From Actinomycetes bacterium (GTDB taxonomy: Bacteria; Actinomycetota; Acidimicrobiia; Acidimicrobiales; Acidimicrobiaceae): a stretch of 10,018 bases of DNA. Below the pieces are notes generated by a model. That model made no database searches, was not told where the DNA came from, and was given only the letters and a program-made list of their open reading frames with translations. Within the stretch, counting starts at the first letter, position 1; each line of letters opens with the position of its first letter. The stretch covers positions 1 through 10,018 of the forward strand of contig JAKBSX010000051.1 of the NCBI GenBank assembly GCA_021844725.1. Direction: 5' to 3'. Shown piece by piece: positions 1 through 8,100 of this stretch. The position numbers and the translations under genes are program-made.

Positions 1-825
1 GTCTTAGGCGAGAAGGACGGCGTCTTTTATGAGGGGGACGATACCCAGCTTTGGGCGATAAACCCGGCGCCCGTGATAAGCCCGGCTCAGTTCAATCCGC
101 CCATTTCTCTGGTAGAGAACGCGGGGATTCTTTCTGGTACTTCGTGGTATTTTCGCGAAGACTATTTCGACTCAACCACCCGCATCCGGCGCGGGAGGTT
201 TTATGGCGTGGACGGTGTTGGCCACCCTTGGTGGGGCTACAATAGAGTAAGCTCCTGGCCCAGGGCTCCGCTTCCTAATCCTTCTGCGAATGTGCAAATG
301 GACCATGTCTATAGACGGATAAAGATCAATACGCCGAGGGATGAACTCATTAAGGACACCGCGGTATCGTTGGGCAGTGCTGGTTACGAAAGCGATTGGC
401 GCGTCATAGATGTCGAGCAGACCACGAGCGACGAACTGCTATTCACCCTCAAATCCACGTTTCCCTTCGGTGTTCTCCCAAGATTGAAGGCCGGTGATCG
501 CGAGGTCAGGGATGCCTATGAGAAGGTTCTCGACGCAGCCCTGAAGTATGCTCCGGTTCCTGTTGTAGATGTCTGCCGAGAATCGACCTGCGTTGTATTG
601 GGCAAGTTCTTTGGTGTTGGACGCGACCTCAGTAAGGTTATCAATAAAGTTCCCGAAGATAGAATCATGCTGAAATCTGCTGCCAGCATAATCAACCGTC
701 TTCATCCGCGCGGGAAAATCGCCGAGGCAGGAAGGCGGCTACGGCCGATCATTGACGATGATGCCGCCTTAGCGGTCCGTCTTTTCGGGTTTATTTTGAT
801 GGAACTGGAATACGCCGCTGGGTAA
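1..825 (+). CDS. Unrecognised protein, 3' part only (5' end beyond window)
   Basis: Frame 1 is open from the first base to a TAA at 823-825, so the left edge cuts the gene and 274 residues are visible. The GTG at 73 is an internal codon, not a convincing start, because the frame continues upstream of it without a stop. I do not recognise the family. The visible first half is rich in Trp, Tyr, Phe and Gly (for example HPWWGYNR) and looks like a beta-rich domain. The last ~105 residues look helical: DAYEKVLDAAL near residue 171, then IINRLHPRGK near 230-239, ending in AALAVRLFGFILMEL. That arrangement loosely recalls the helical C-terminal domains of HEPN or abortive-infection-like proteins, with an Arg-x-His (R233, H235), but this is only resemblance. 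The next gene is on the same strand 41 bases downstream. No signal peptide or membrane segment is visible. Confidence 0.75.
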   Translation, partial: VLGEKDGVFYEGDDTQLWAINPAPVISPAQFNPPISLVENAGILSGTSWYFREDYFDSTTRIRRGRFYGVDGVGHPWWGYNRVSSWPRAPLPNPSANVQMDHVYRRIKINTPRDELIKDTAVSLGSAGYESDWRVIDVEQTTSDELLFTLKSTFPFGVLPRLKAGDREVRDAYEKVLDAALKYAPVPVVDVCRESTCVVLGKFFGVGRDLSKVINKVPEDRIMLKSAASIINRLHPRGKIAEAGRRLRPIIDDDAALAVRLFGFILMELEYAAG

Positions 826-866
826 GGTGACAATTTGCGGATGCTGTGCCGCTGGAATCTTTCATT

Positions 867-1133
867 ATGGATGAGAGTTCGAAAAAAACGATAAAGGTGC
901 GTTGTCCTTGTTGCGAAGGCGAAACTTGCGGGACCTGCAACGGGAAGGGATTTATAGAAATTTCATGGATAGAACCGATGTTTGGAGTAAAGTGCCCTCG
1001 TTGCAAAGGGAGCAAAATACGATGGAAACCGTTTTTAAATGATCATCTGGTTTTTATGCCTTGTGAGGTATGTAACGGGAATGGTGAACTGAAATACTAT
1101 AAGGATAAAAACATACTGATTCCTTATACATGA
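867..1133 (+). CDS. Small protein with four DnaJ-type CxxCxG zinc-binding motifs
   Basis: This 88-residue protein is nearly all zinc finger. Counting from the ATG at 867, the motifs are C13-x2-C16-x-G18, C21-x2-C24-x-G26-x-G28, C43-x2-C46-x-G48 and C66-x2-C69-x-G71-x-G73. Four such repeats are what the DnaJ/Hsp40 cysteine-rich domain uses to bind two zinc ions, with motifs 1 and 4 pairing and 2 and 3 pairing. There is no J domain and no C-terminal substrate-binding domain, so it is not a DnaJ. Free-standing proteins of this kind may bind RNA or protein partners; the function is unknown. An in-frame GTG at 846 would give 95 residues. I prefer the ATG because the GGAA at 854-857 is suitably spaced from it. 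The gene follows the upstream gene by 41 bases and converges with the minus-strand gene ending at 1179. Confidence 0.75.
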   Translation: MDESSKKTIKVRCPCCEGETCGTCNGKGFIEISWIEPMFGVKCPRCKGSKIRWKPFLNDHLVFMPCEVCNGNGELKYYKDKNILIPYT

Positions 1134-1178
1134 CGCTCTGTACCTAAAGTGGTTTCCCTTTACCTGATGAGAAGTGGA

Positions 1179-2138
1179 TCATGGTTGAATATCCGCATAT
1201 TCATCGAAGACTATATTAGGATCAATATCCTTATACAGGTCGTTTTTCTTTACCTTTGGAAATATCATTAATGATTTTGGTTCCGATCGTTTGAATCTAA
1301 GTTGCCCCCTTAATGATAGAAGACCGGCTTGATCAATATACCACAATCCTTGCTTGCCATTGGAACGTCGTCCGAGTGATGATAATAATTCCGTTTCAAA
1401 AGCTGAGTATACTTGGCTTTCATTTTTGGATTTTACGGAAACAGAATTGAACATGAATCGAATATTATTATCCGTAAACATCCTATCTGATCTTAGGATG
1501 AATCCATCTGAAAGAACGAATATGCCATCAATAGCTAATAACGGCCAAGGCTTATTGTCTCTAGGCCACCCCCATTCTTTCATGTAATTAAGTCTTTGAG
1601 TAGAAGATATGTTCGTATTATTTCCATATGCATTAGCTATTGCCTTAAATGTTCCGATCGGGAACGTGGTTCTGCTTAAATCATAGGCAAATATATATTT
1701 TTTGATAGAAAACTGCTGCAACAGAGGAATACAACAAAAATTGATGGTAGCGTCAAAATTCTTCAGGCTTTTCTTAAGTTCTGCTACTGAAAGCGCACCT
1801 TTTACCTCAATCATGATCTTGCATGCTTCGGGTGGAATAATGACAAAATTAGTATCTCTGAACAATGTCGAAAAATTTACCGAGTCCCATATAAGGATAT
1901 CGGTTTGAGTAGATCGAATAAGTTGACCGCTTTGAGCGGATGCGATCAAGAACCCGCTATCAATAGAGTATCTATCAGGAATTACCTGTCGGAGCTGCTT
2001 CTTGAGCAACGTTTCTTTATATGTGCCAACAGATAACCAGTGATTGCTGCCGATTAGCTTATCTAGTCTATTTACGGTCGAAAGAAGCTCCTGATTGCTG
2101 GTTAAGAAAAACTGATCCAATTCAGTCAGGTCAGGCAT
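1179..2138 (-). CDS. DUF6602-like protein, possible PD-(D/E)XK nuclease fold
   Basis: A 319-residue protein. The segment from about residue 38 to 116 follows the pattern I associate with DUF6602 proteins: G38-T-Y-K-E42 in a helix, RQVIPDRYSIDSGF, then TD80ILIWD85, and finally the strand IMIE111VK113. E42, D80 and the E111-x-K113 pair are arranged as in the catalytic core of PD-(D/E)XK nucleases. That assignment is inference from motif order. No signal peptide or membrane segment is seen, so it is probably cytosolic. The ATG at 2138 is well supported by a Shine-Dalgarno AGGAG eight bases upstream. It is the last gene of a three-gene minus-strand run, 68 bases after the HEPN-like gene. Its base composition differs from its neighbour: 1381-1440 is about 32% GC against 63% in 2281-2340, which suggests separate acquisition. 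A role in DNA defence is possible but not shown. Confidence 0.7.
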   Translation of the reverse strand: MPDLTELDQFFLTSNQELLSTVNRLDKLIGSNHWLSVGTYKETLLKKQLRQVIPDRYSIDSGFLIASAQSGQLIRSTQTDILIWDSVNFSTLFRDTNFVIIPPEACKIMIEVKGALSVAELKKSLKNFDATINFCCIPLLQQFSIKKYIFAYDLSRTTFPIGTFKAIANAYGNNTNISSTQRLNYMKEWGWPRDNKPWPLLAIDGIFVLSDGFILRSDRMFTDNNIRFMFNSVSVKSKNESQVYSAFETELLSSLGRRSNGKQGLWYIDQAGLLSLRGQLRFKRSEPKSLMIFPKVKKNDLYKDIDPNIVFDEYADIQP

Positions 2139-2146
2139 TTACCCGT

Positions 2147-2151
2147 CTCCT
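2147..2151 (-). promoter_or_regulatory. Shine-Dalgarno site for the DUF6602-like gene
   Basis: Read on the minus strand this is AGGAG, eight bases before the ATG at 2138. It is the clearest ribosome binding site in the window and fixes the start of that gene. Confidence 0.7.
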
Positions 2152-2206
2152 GTGTCAGGTTGGACTTGTTGGAGTTGCTGGGGGTAATTTACATCACCGT
2201 CCAGCT

Positions 2207-2773
2207 TCACGATGCGTCTTTATTCCCGGTCGTCTCTTCGCTTGTGTGATCCATTTCCGCCATCTTCCGCGCCAAAGACTCGTGCACCTTTGCCTGGAGC
2301 TGTTCGTGCGCCGCGTCGAGGACTTCGATGCTGCCTGTGAGATATTTTTGGGTAACCCTGGACGGGGAGTGGTCGCGCAAGTACCGTCCTGGATGAATGA
2401 GATTTCTCGTCTTCATCAATTCTTTCGCATAATCTCCGATTTTGGCGCGGCGACCACTCCATTTTTCTTGAGTCTGGATCGCTGCCGGCAGCCAATGCAT
2501 TCCGGCGGCCGTTTGAAGCAGCTCGCTAAGCGTCCACCTGCGCAATTCTTTGGCCTGGTTCTTGCCCGTTTTTGCCACGAAGCCGGCGGCCTCAACCTCG
2601 TCGCCATACATATGGACCATCGCCAGCAGGAGCGCTTCAAGAGACGCCCCGGCCATCGCGCATCCAGCCAAGTAGGCCTTCGAATCCTCGCATCTTATCG
2701 CCTCTCTGTGGTACAGGCGGGACAGGCGCAGCAACTCGCTGAATTCCTTGTCGTCAAGATCGAACCAAGCCAT
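2207..2773 (-). CDS. HEPN/DUF4145-like helical protein
   Basis: A 188-residue, mostly helical cytosolic protein. The first helices contain FSELLRLSRLYHREAI and then GCAMAGASLEALLLAMVH (about residues 37-54). This is the pattern of HEPN and DUF4145-type proteins, in which an early helix carries a conserved Ala/Ser-Leu-Glu core. The later helix ends in KTR123NLIH127PGRY. HEPN ribonucleases use an Arg-x4-6-His motif; here Arg and His are separated by three residues, so the site is slightly short and RNase activity is uncertain. The tail (about 170-188) is polar and probably disordered. The gene starts 30 bases after the zinc-ribbon gene stops, so the two are probably co-transcribed, and it precedes the nuclease-like gene. 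It is GC-rich. HEPN proteins often act in toxin, defence or RNA-cleaving systems, but some are only helical adaptors. Confidence 0.65.
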   Translation of the reverse strand: MAWFDLDDKEFSELLRLSRLYHREAIRCEDSKAYLAGCAMAGASLEALLLAMVHMYGDEVEAAGFVAKTGKNQAKELRRWTLSELLQTAAGMHWLPAAIQTQEKWSGRRAKIGDYAKELMKTRNLIHPGRYLRDHSPSRVTQKYLTGSIEVLDAAHEQLQAKVHESLARKMAEMDHTSEETTGNKDAS

Positions 2774-2803
2774 AGCCGTAAATTCCCGGAACGTAAACTT
2801 ATT

Positions 2804-3205
2804 TTATTTCGTGTCTCGGTGTTTCGCTGAGCCGTGCCCTACATGCTGCGAGAGGGGTTCCTTGCATTCATGCAGGATCTCACCGGTCTCGGGATCGGTA
2901 ACCACCTCGTGATACAGGTCGTTCTCTCTGTCAATGATTCGGCTCAAATGCATCAGCTTCCCTGTCTTCCGGTGCAGGTCGGCGCCTTGGATCTGCTCGA
3001 TGAACGGCTTACCCCCACCGGCGTGACGACCTTTCATCCCGAGTTTCTCGTGGAATGTAACCGAATCGTGGACGGTGATGTGGAATGCTCGCGCGGTCGA
3101 GCCGCAGGCCGGGCAAGCGGGACGGTCCTCGGCAGGTTGGTTGGGGTCTTCCTCTAATGGCAGGCCGCAATTGCCGCAGGCCACCGTCATAGTATCCTCA
3201 GGCAT
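2804..3205 (-). CDS. Zinc-ribbon protein of a widespread uncharacterised family
   Basis: A 133-residue protein with an N-terminal zinc ribbon. Counting from the ATG at 3205, the ligands are C10 and C13 (CGNCG) and C31 and C34 (CPACG). The remainder has short conserved-looking blocks: TFHEKLGMKGRHAGG, DLHRKTGKLMHLSRIIDREN, a VVTDPETGEILHECKEPLS block, and a final GHGSAKH. I recall similar small proteins from many bacteria as uncharacterised, often with the ending EPLSxHxGHGSAK; no function is known to me. A start two codons upstream (3211) is possible, but the GAGGA lies directly against that codon, whereas it is six bases from the ATG at 3205. A third start at 3190 cannot be excluded. It is the first gene of the minus-strand run and has a good promoter candidate upstream at 3251-3279. 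Confidence 0.7.
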   Translation of the reverse strand: MPEDTMTVACGNCGLPLEEDPNQPAEDRPACPACGSTARAFHITVHDSVTFHEKLGMKGRHAGGGKPFIEQIQGADLHRKTGKLMHLSRIIDRENDLYHEVVTDPETGEILHECKEPLSQHVGHGSAKHRDTK

Positions 3206-3211
3206 TTTCAT

Positions 3212-3467
3212 TCCTCATTGGTATGATTGAATTATTGTTCAGTAACGCTTTTTGTAAAACCGTGCGGATTCGTCGTCAAGAAAAACAGAGGGCTTCAGGC
3301 TGCCATTTTCGGACTGTTGGAAGATGGTGGGGGAATATGAGTGAAAGAAAGGTGAATAGGTGGAAATTCGTGGAGAAAAAACTTGCCTCAGTCTCGTCTC
3401 GGCTGCGCAGGTCCCGACTTTTGGAAACGTCTTTCTATAGCTCTTGATTTTTGAAAAACCGAATCGA
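3212..3467. other. Intergenic region between two minus-strand gene blocks
   Basis: These 256 bases separate the end of the 183-residue envelope gene from the start of the zinc-ribbon gene. Apart from the promoter candidate at 3251-3279 I see no convincing gene. Short open frames on both strands lack family features. I also see no clear rho-independent terminator after the TGA at 3468-3470: there are T-runs, but no GC-rich stem directly before one. Confidence 0.4.
3251..3279 (-). promoter_or_regulatory. Sigma70-type promoter candidate for the zinc-ribbon/HEPN/nuclease run
   Basis: On the minus strand a TTGACG -35 element (3279-3274) is followed by exactly 17 bases and a TACAAA -10 element (3256-3251). 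It lies about 45 bases upstream of the ATG at 3205 and points at the gene run. The -35 matches five of six consensus bases and the -10 four of six. Confidence 0.5.
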
Positions 3468-4019
3468 TCATGCTCTGCGCCAGCGTTCCCATGTCTGCCA
3501 TGCAATGGCCACTACGGCCAAGATGAAGAGAATAATGATCAAAGCGACAACCCACCTCTTCCAACCGGAAGATGATGATACCGTTCCATTATTTGAGTTG
3601 GATTGGTTTTGCGTAGTGGAATTGACTTGCCCATGAGCAGACGGGGACGAGGGTGGATTTGGCTGATTACTGTTTTCACCTTGAGACGAGGCAGTGAGGC
3701 CCGGATTGCCGGACACAATGACATTTTGATTGCCGCTGCTTTTCTTCTGGTTTCCGTTATGATCGTGGTCATCGTGGTCGTGATGATCGTGATCGGAAGA
3801 ATTGCTGCCGGAGTTTTGGCCGGTGGAGCCGTTCAGAGGGTTGACGTTGTAATTTTGGGAAGTGGCGGACGAGGAAATGTCGCCCGTGCCTATCTGACCG
3901 GACTCAATGCTCCAATTCTGACTGCTCATGGTGTCAGCCCGGCTGATCAGCGGGAAAAGAAGAAAAACAACAAGCAGGATAAAAAAGGGAGAGTAGTTTT
4001 TTATCTTGGCAGTGGTCAT
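3468..4019 (-). CDS. Secreted, C-terminally membrane-anchored protein with His/Asp-rich segment
   Basis: A 183-residue protein with an N-terminal signal peptide (residues 1-28, hydrophobic core FFILLVVFLLFPLI, likely cleaved near SRA-D). The exported part starts with an SSQNWSIESGQIGTG-type segment rich in Ser, Asn and Gly. It continues with a cluster of alternating His and Asp at 76-88, then a long low-complexity Ser/Asn/Gln/Pro linker to about 150. A membrane helix follows at 156-174, flanked by Trp and basic residues and ending in WERWRRA. The exported chain would therefore be held by its C-terminus. The His/Asp cluster could bind divalent metal; this is inference. The ATG at 4019 directly follows the TAA of the upstream gene with no gap, so translation is probably coupled. 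I do not recognise a named family, and no sortase or other known sorting motif is visible. Confidence 0.75.
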   Translation of the reverse strand: MTTAKIKNYSPFFILLVVFLLFPLISRADTMSSQNWSIESGQIGTGDISSSATSQNYNVNPLNGSTGQNSGSNSSDHDHHDHDDHDHNGNQKKSSGNQNVIVSGNPGLTASSQGENSNQPNPPSSPSAHGQVNSTTQNQSNSNNGTVSSSSGWKRWVVALIIILFILAVVAIAWQTWERWRRA

Positions 4020-5009
4020 TTAATTCGCGGTGTTGTTAGGGGCGGTTGTCGAGGATGAGTTAGACCCGACAATGATCAGAACGTCGGCATTGGTTGGCTT
4101 GGTTTCACCGGCCGGCAGATTTTCGATCTGTCCGTCTAACGTTTGGGCGATTTGAAGCACGAGTTCCGGATTCTTTCCTGTTAGATCGATCACTAAGATC
4201 CCGGCGTAATTATTCTTTTCGGCGTTGCCGGTGCTGACGACGCTGACACCGCTCATCCCGTTCAGTTTATTTTGGACATTTTGGACAAGGTTGGGTGTAT
4301 CAGAACCATTTTCGATAACAACGTTAAGAGTGTTTGGCGCATCGGGATTATTGGCTGTTAGGGTCCCGGAGGCATTCTGAGACGCTGGCTGTGGATTGGT
4401 TTGGGTCGAGAAAGACGCTGGCGTAGCGACTGGAGCGGTCTGATTGGTTGCCGGTGAGGCTTGGGCAGCTGATTTATTGTTACTCTCAACTGGTTGGCTT
4501 TTGCTTTGAGAGTTTGTATTGCTGTTGTTTTGAGCGTTGAAAAGCGGAGCGACATTGACGATCTTGTTGATGCTCGGCCGGTAGATGATGGCCAGTTTGG
4601 CGTTGGCGTAGATTAGAATCTTGTCGCCGTTTTGGGCGTTTTTGAAAAAATCCTGGCCGGTAAGTTTGCTTTTGTCGGAGACGGTAGCGATAGTCGGTTC
4701 TTCGCCTTGGGGAAGGATCATGAGCTTTCCCACTTCGGTAGTGACGCTTTGGAGCTCTTGCTGGGCCTGAGCGGCAGTATTGGAACTGCCCTGGACATTT
4801 CGGCGCCGGCCGAAATAATAGGCGGCTCCGGCGACGATGACCAGGACAAGAAGCCAGAGCAATACGGCAGATAGCCTCACGCGGCTGAATAGTTTGTGGA
4901 TTGCCTTCTTTTCTTTTCTGACCAAGACCGGCGAGACATGCAGCGTCTCCGTTGCCTGCCTGGCTTCTCTTGCCATAAAGCGTTCTATTTTTTGAGGATT
5001 CCCCATCAT
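4020..5009 (-). CDS. Single-pass membrane protein with LytR_C-like C-terminal domain
   Basis: A 329-residue protein. A basic cytosolic N-terminus (1-46) leads into one membrane helix (about 47-66), followed by FGRRR. An extracytoplasmic domain at about 85-156 contains VGKLMILPQGEEPT, VSDKSKL, NGDKILIYANAKLAIIYRP and INKIVNVAPL. I recall this arrangement as common in Patescibacteria proteins of unknown function. A Ser/Asn/Gln/Pro/Ala-rich linker fills 157-226. The last ~90 residues (227-316: LNVVIENGSDTPNLVQNVQN ... NADVLIIVGS) match the LytR C-terminal (LytR_C) pattern. In other bacteria that domain is found on proteins acting at the cell wall, but there is no LytR-CpsA-Psr catalytic domain here. 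A wall-binding or regulatory role is inferred. It lies 113 bases after the large beta-helix gene and abuts the 183-residue gene downstream. The second codon is also ATG, and the ribosome binding site is weak. Confidence 0.8.
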   Translation of the reverse strand: MMGNPQKIERFMAREARQATETLHVSPVLVRKEKKAIHKLFSRVRLSAVLLWLLVLVIVAGAAYYFGRRRNVQGSSNTAAQAQQELQSVTTEVGKLMILPQGEEPTIATVSDKSKLTGQDFFKNAQNGDKILIYANAKLAIIYRPSINKIVNVAPLFNAQNNSNTNSQSKSQPVESNNKSAAQASPATNQTAPVATPASFSTQTNPQPASQNASGTLTANNPDAPNTLNVVIENGSDTPNLVQNVQNKLNGMSGVSVVSTGNAEKNNYAGILVIDLTGKNPELVLQIAQTLDGQIENLPAGETKPTNADVLIIVGSNSSSTTAPNNTAN

Positions 5010-5122
5010 AAGGATTTTCTTAGACTTATTACTAATGCATCAGGAAGCGCGCAGTAGGTTTCGCCGGTGCTCAGGAACGAATCGCGCTTATTTCGGGACG
5101 CGCAGTCAACTTCTTTAGGGAG

Positions 5123-8100
5123 CTATAAATTCGGCTCCGCTTTCCACGCTTGGTTGGTATAGTCCCAAACCCATCCAGGTGGATTGTCACTTGTATAGGC
5201 ATAGTTATTTACACGGGTGCCTGGAAAGAGAAAGGATGTCGGAGGCTGCAAATCTGAAATGTCTGAAGCTTCTAGAGAACCTGTTTCTATTGGAACTGCA
5301 TCATGCAGGAAGTCCACCGGGTAGGTGCCAGTAGCCGCAATTGAAAGTGTCAAAGCCGTGCTGGTGGCTGATGTTACATAGTCTCCGACCGGGATACCAT
5401 TCCCCCATATCCTATCACCAGCCTTCCATCCAGACGTACTGGACATCGTAATAGTTGTACTTCCGCTCATCACCGAGCCTGGGGTCGCAGGATGAAACTT
5501 GACGCCCTCATAGACGTATAACGACTGCGAAGTGCCCCCGGTATATTGGTTATTGAGCCTGTCGACTGTCACAATTGATCCGCTTATACTTGATATCTCG
5601 CCAACCGGGTGAAGTATGCCGTCACTGTTCATATAACAAATGAAGTCACCCGTTTTGATCATTCCAGGGTTACCGATAGTTAACTTTGCCTGGTAATCAG
5701 ACACAGTGACACTATATGAGCCTAAAGAAATGAAGTTAAATGGCTCGCCAGTGAATCTAAGCAGAACTGCGGTGGGTGGATAACCGCCCATAGATATATA
5801 TTCAGAATTAAGAATATAATTATCAAATAAATTTGTTGGTGCCACTTGAATTAGTGAACTGGAAGAAACATTAGAATATGTTTGGCCAGGGAACAGAGAA
5901 CAGTCTGTAAACTGCGGGTCACTTCCGCCTTCTCCTTCGGAGGGAACGACAAAAGGAAGATTGTCAAATTTGCAATTGTTAAAGCTGAGATTTCCATAGA
6001 ACCTGAGCCGATGTATTCCACCATCTGCGTAGCTAAATTGGCAGCCTGTAAAATTCCCCTTTCCGTTATATTGCCATTGAGGTTCCAATCCAGATGAATT
6101 TTCCCCATCAAAATGAAACACACAGTCTGTTATATCCGCTTGTTGATCTGGCGATGAATTATCACTAATCGCTATGATGCCCTCTGAATAAACGCGGCTA
6201 ACAGATAATGCTCCCCATGTGGTCCCGCGCCATAAATAGGTTACCCAGCCTATGTTACCGCCTGTCCAAATCGGATATTCCCCATTTCCCTTGCCGTAGC
6301 TGCTGCAATCGACCACAGCAAACCCATAATCTCCCGTTGGATTGATGAGTCGCACATTTCGGCTCTGATCTTGCCCTACAGCGACAAAAACTTTACAGTT
6401 TGAAAAGTCAGGGGAGTCAATGGTTATGTTTTCGGCATTCTGAGTTTCGGTATTGGGTGTAATCATTATACCAACTACAAAATCATTGATAACAACGTGA
6501 TCCAAATCAATGCCGCTGCTCCCGCTGTTAACATCACCATTTGAATAGTATGATGCAAAGTCTGGATAACCTCCGTCCGGCGGAACGGTATTGCCAAATG
6601 GATCAATGCAGATTCCTGAATACTGGGAATAGCGACTGTCTCTGGCAGAACCAGTGTTGAAGCTGTTGTATGGGTATGCTGCAAGATATCCATATATATC
6701 TGAACCCATAGAAAAATTGTTTTGCCCCTCAATGGTGATATTCTTAATTACATCACCGCGCGCAAATTGAATCATTATAGCGGGGTCGTTTGCAAAGATT
6801 GGAGCAATTATTGTTGGTTGGGCAGGTGACGAATACCCCCAGGCGTCTCCGATTAAATTTACTGTATTAAATTCAAAGACATTCGATGTCCCGTTGTTAA
6901 CAAATTTCCACATTTCAATGGGCGTTGATATGCTATGCGTACCAGGAAGAAGTATCACATTTGGAATGCCAGAGTTGATAGCGACCTGTATGGCGGCATT
7001 TATCGGCCCTGAATCGTCGGTAACCCCATCATTCTTATCGCCAAACCAAACGGTCTCAATCTCGTTGACGGCATTGGTGCCGAAAAGGACCTGCCCCGTT
7101 CCCGTAAAGACCTGGTAGAGCCCGGCCTCAAATGAGCCATCAACCGTGATGTTGTGACCATTGAGATTTATCAGGCCGCCCGCTTGGATCTGGACGGGTT
7201 TTGCCGCTGTGAAATTGGCCGTCAGGGTGATAGGCCCATCGACAACGATTTGGGAGACGGCAGAGTCCGTTTCGGCGGCTTGCCACTCGGCAAAACTGGA
7301 AACGGTGCTTGTCGCTCCGATATTGACGGACCCATGAAATTGGGCATTACCATCCACAATCGCGCTGCCATCAACTTCCAATGCTGCTCCGGGACTGGTT
7401 GTACCGATACCGACATTACCACTCGAATCGACGTACAGCCCAATACCGCCACTTGCTCCGCGCAGTTGGGCCGTCCCGGCGATATCCAAAGTGGCACTAG
7501 GCGAAGTGGTGCCAATGCCGACAGAGCCGTTATCGTAATAAAGGTTCGGGCCGGAAACGCTCCACTGGGAAGAGATTTTGTTGTTAAAGGCCGTCCAGTC
7601 GCTACTGGAGAGCAGTCCGCTCGCGGTGCCGCTGGCGGTTGCGATATTGATATCGGCGTTTGCGCCGACTACCGTTCCGGTGCCGCCCGTGATGGTAAGC
7701 CCTGGCGTGGAAGTGATCAGGTCGCCAAAAGTGAGCGCGTTTTGTTTGTTGTTGAAGGTATTGAATTCATTGGCGGTGAGGAGTCCGGCCTGAGTTCCGC
7801 TGGCCGAAGCGATATCGATGGAGACTCCGGTCCCCAGAACGGAACCGCTTCCGCCGGTGATAGTCAGGCCGGGAGTGGAAGTGCTGATACTGCCCGGTGC
7901 CTGGTTGGCCCACTGGCTGCCGTTATACACCAAAATATCGTTGGTAGCTGGAGAGGCTATGTCGGTGTCGTTGAGGGCGGAAAGGGTAACCACCCCTCCG
8001 GAGCCGACTACCTCCGACCAGCCGGTATTCGTGTCGGTCCCCGAAGTCTTGATGTAGAGTTTGTCGTTGGTGGCGTCCAGCGCCATATCACCAACACTTC

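Noticed and set aside
2021..2830. A 269-codon plus-strand open frame
   Set aside because: It covers the HEPN-like gene and the ends of both its neighbours on the opposite strand; its translation is low-information and lacks domain features.
3380..3467. Possible terminator after the 183-residue gene
   Set aside because: There are T-runs, but I could not form a GC-rich stem immediately before one on the minus strand.
3223..3505. Short open frames on both strands in the region before the zinc-ribbon gene
   Set aside because: No ribosome binding site, motif or conserved-looking composition; the minus-strand one overlaps the end of the 183-residue gene and the promoter candidate lies within this stretch.
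5045..5089. Inverted repeat AAGCGCG ... CGCGCTT between the large gene and the LytR_C-like gene, considered as a terminator
   Set aside because: The arms are 7 bases with a 31-base loop and no T-run follows on the minus strand, so it is not a convincing rho-independent terminator.
7391..7879. Repeated segments considered as CRISPR-like or mobile repeats
   Set aside because: They are in-frame coding repeats of a surface protein (STPGLTITGG units and VGIGTTSP motifs), with no spacer structure.
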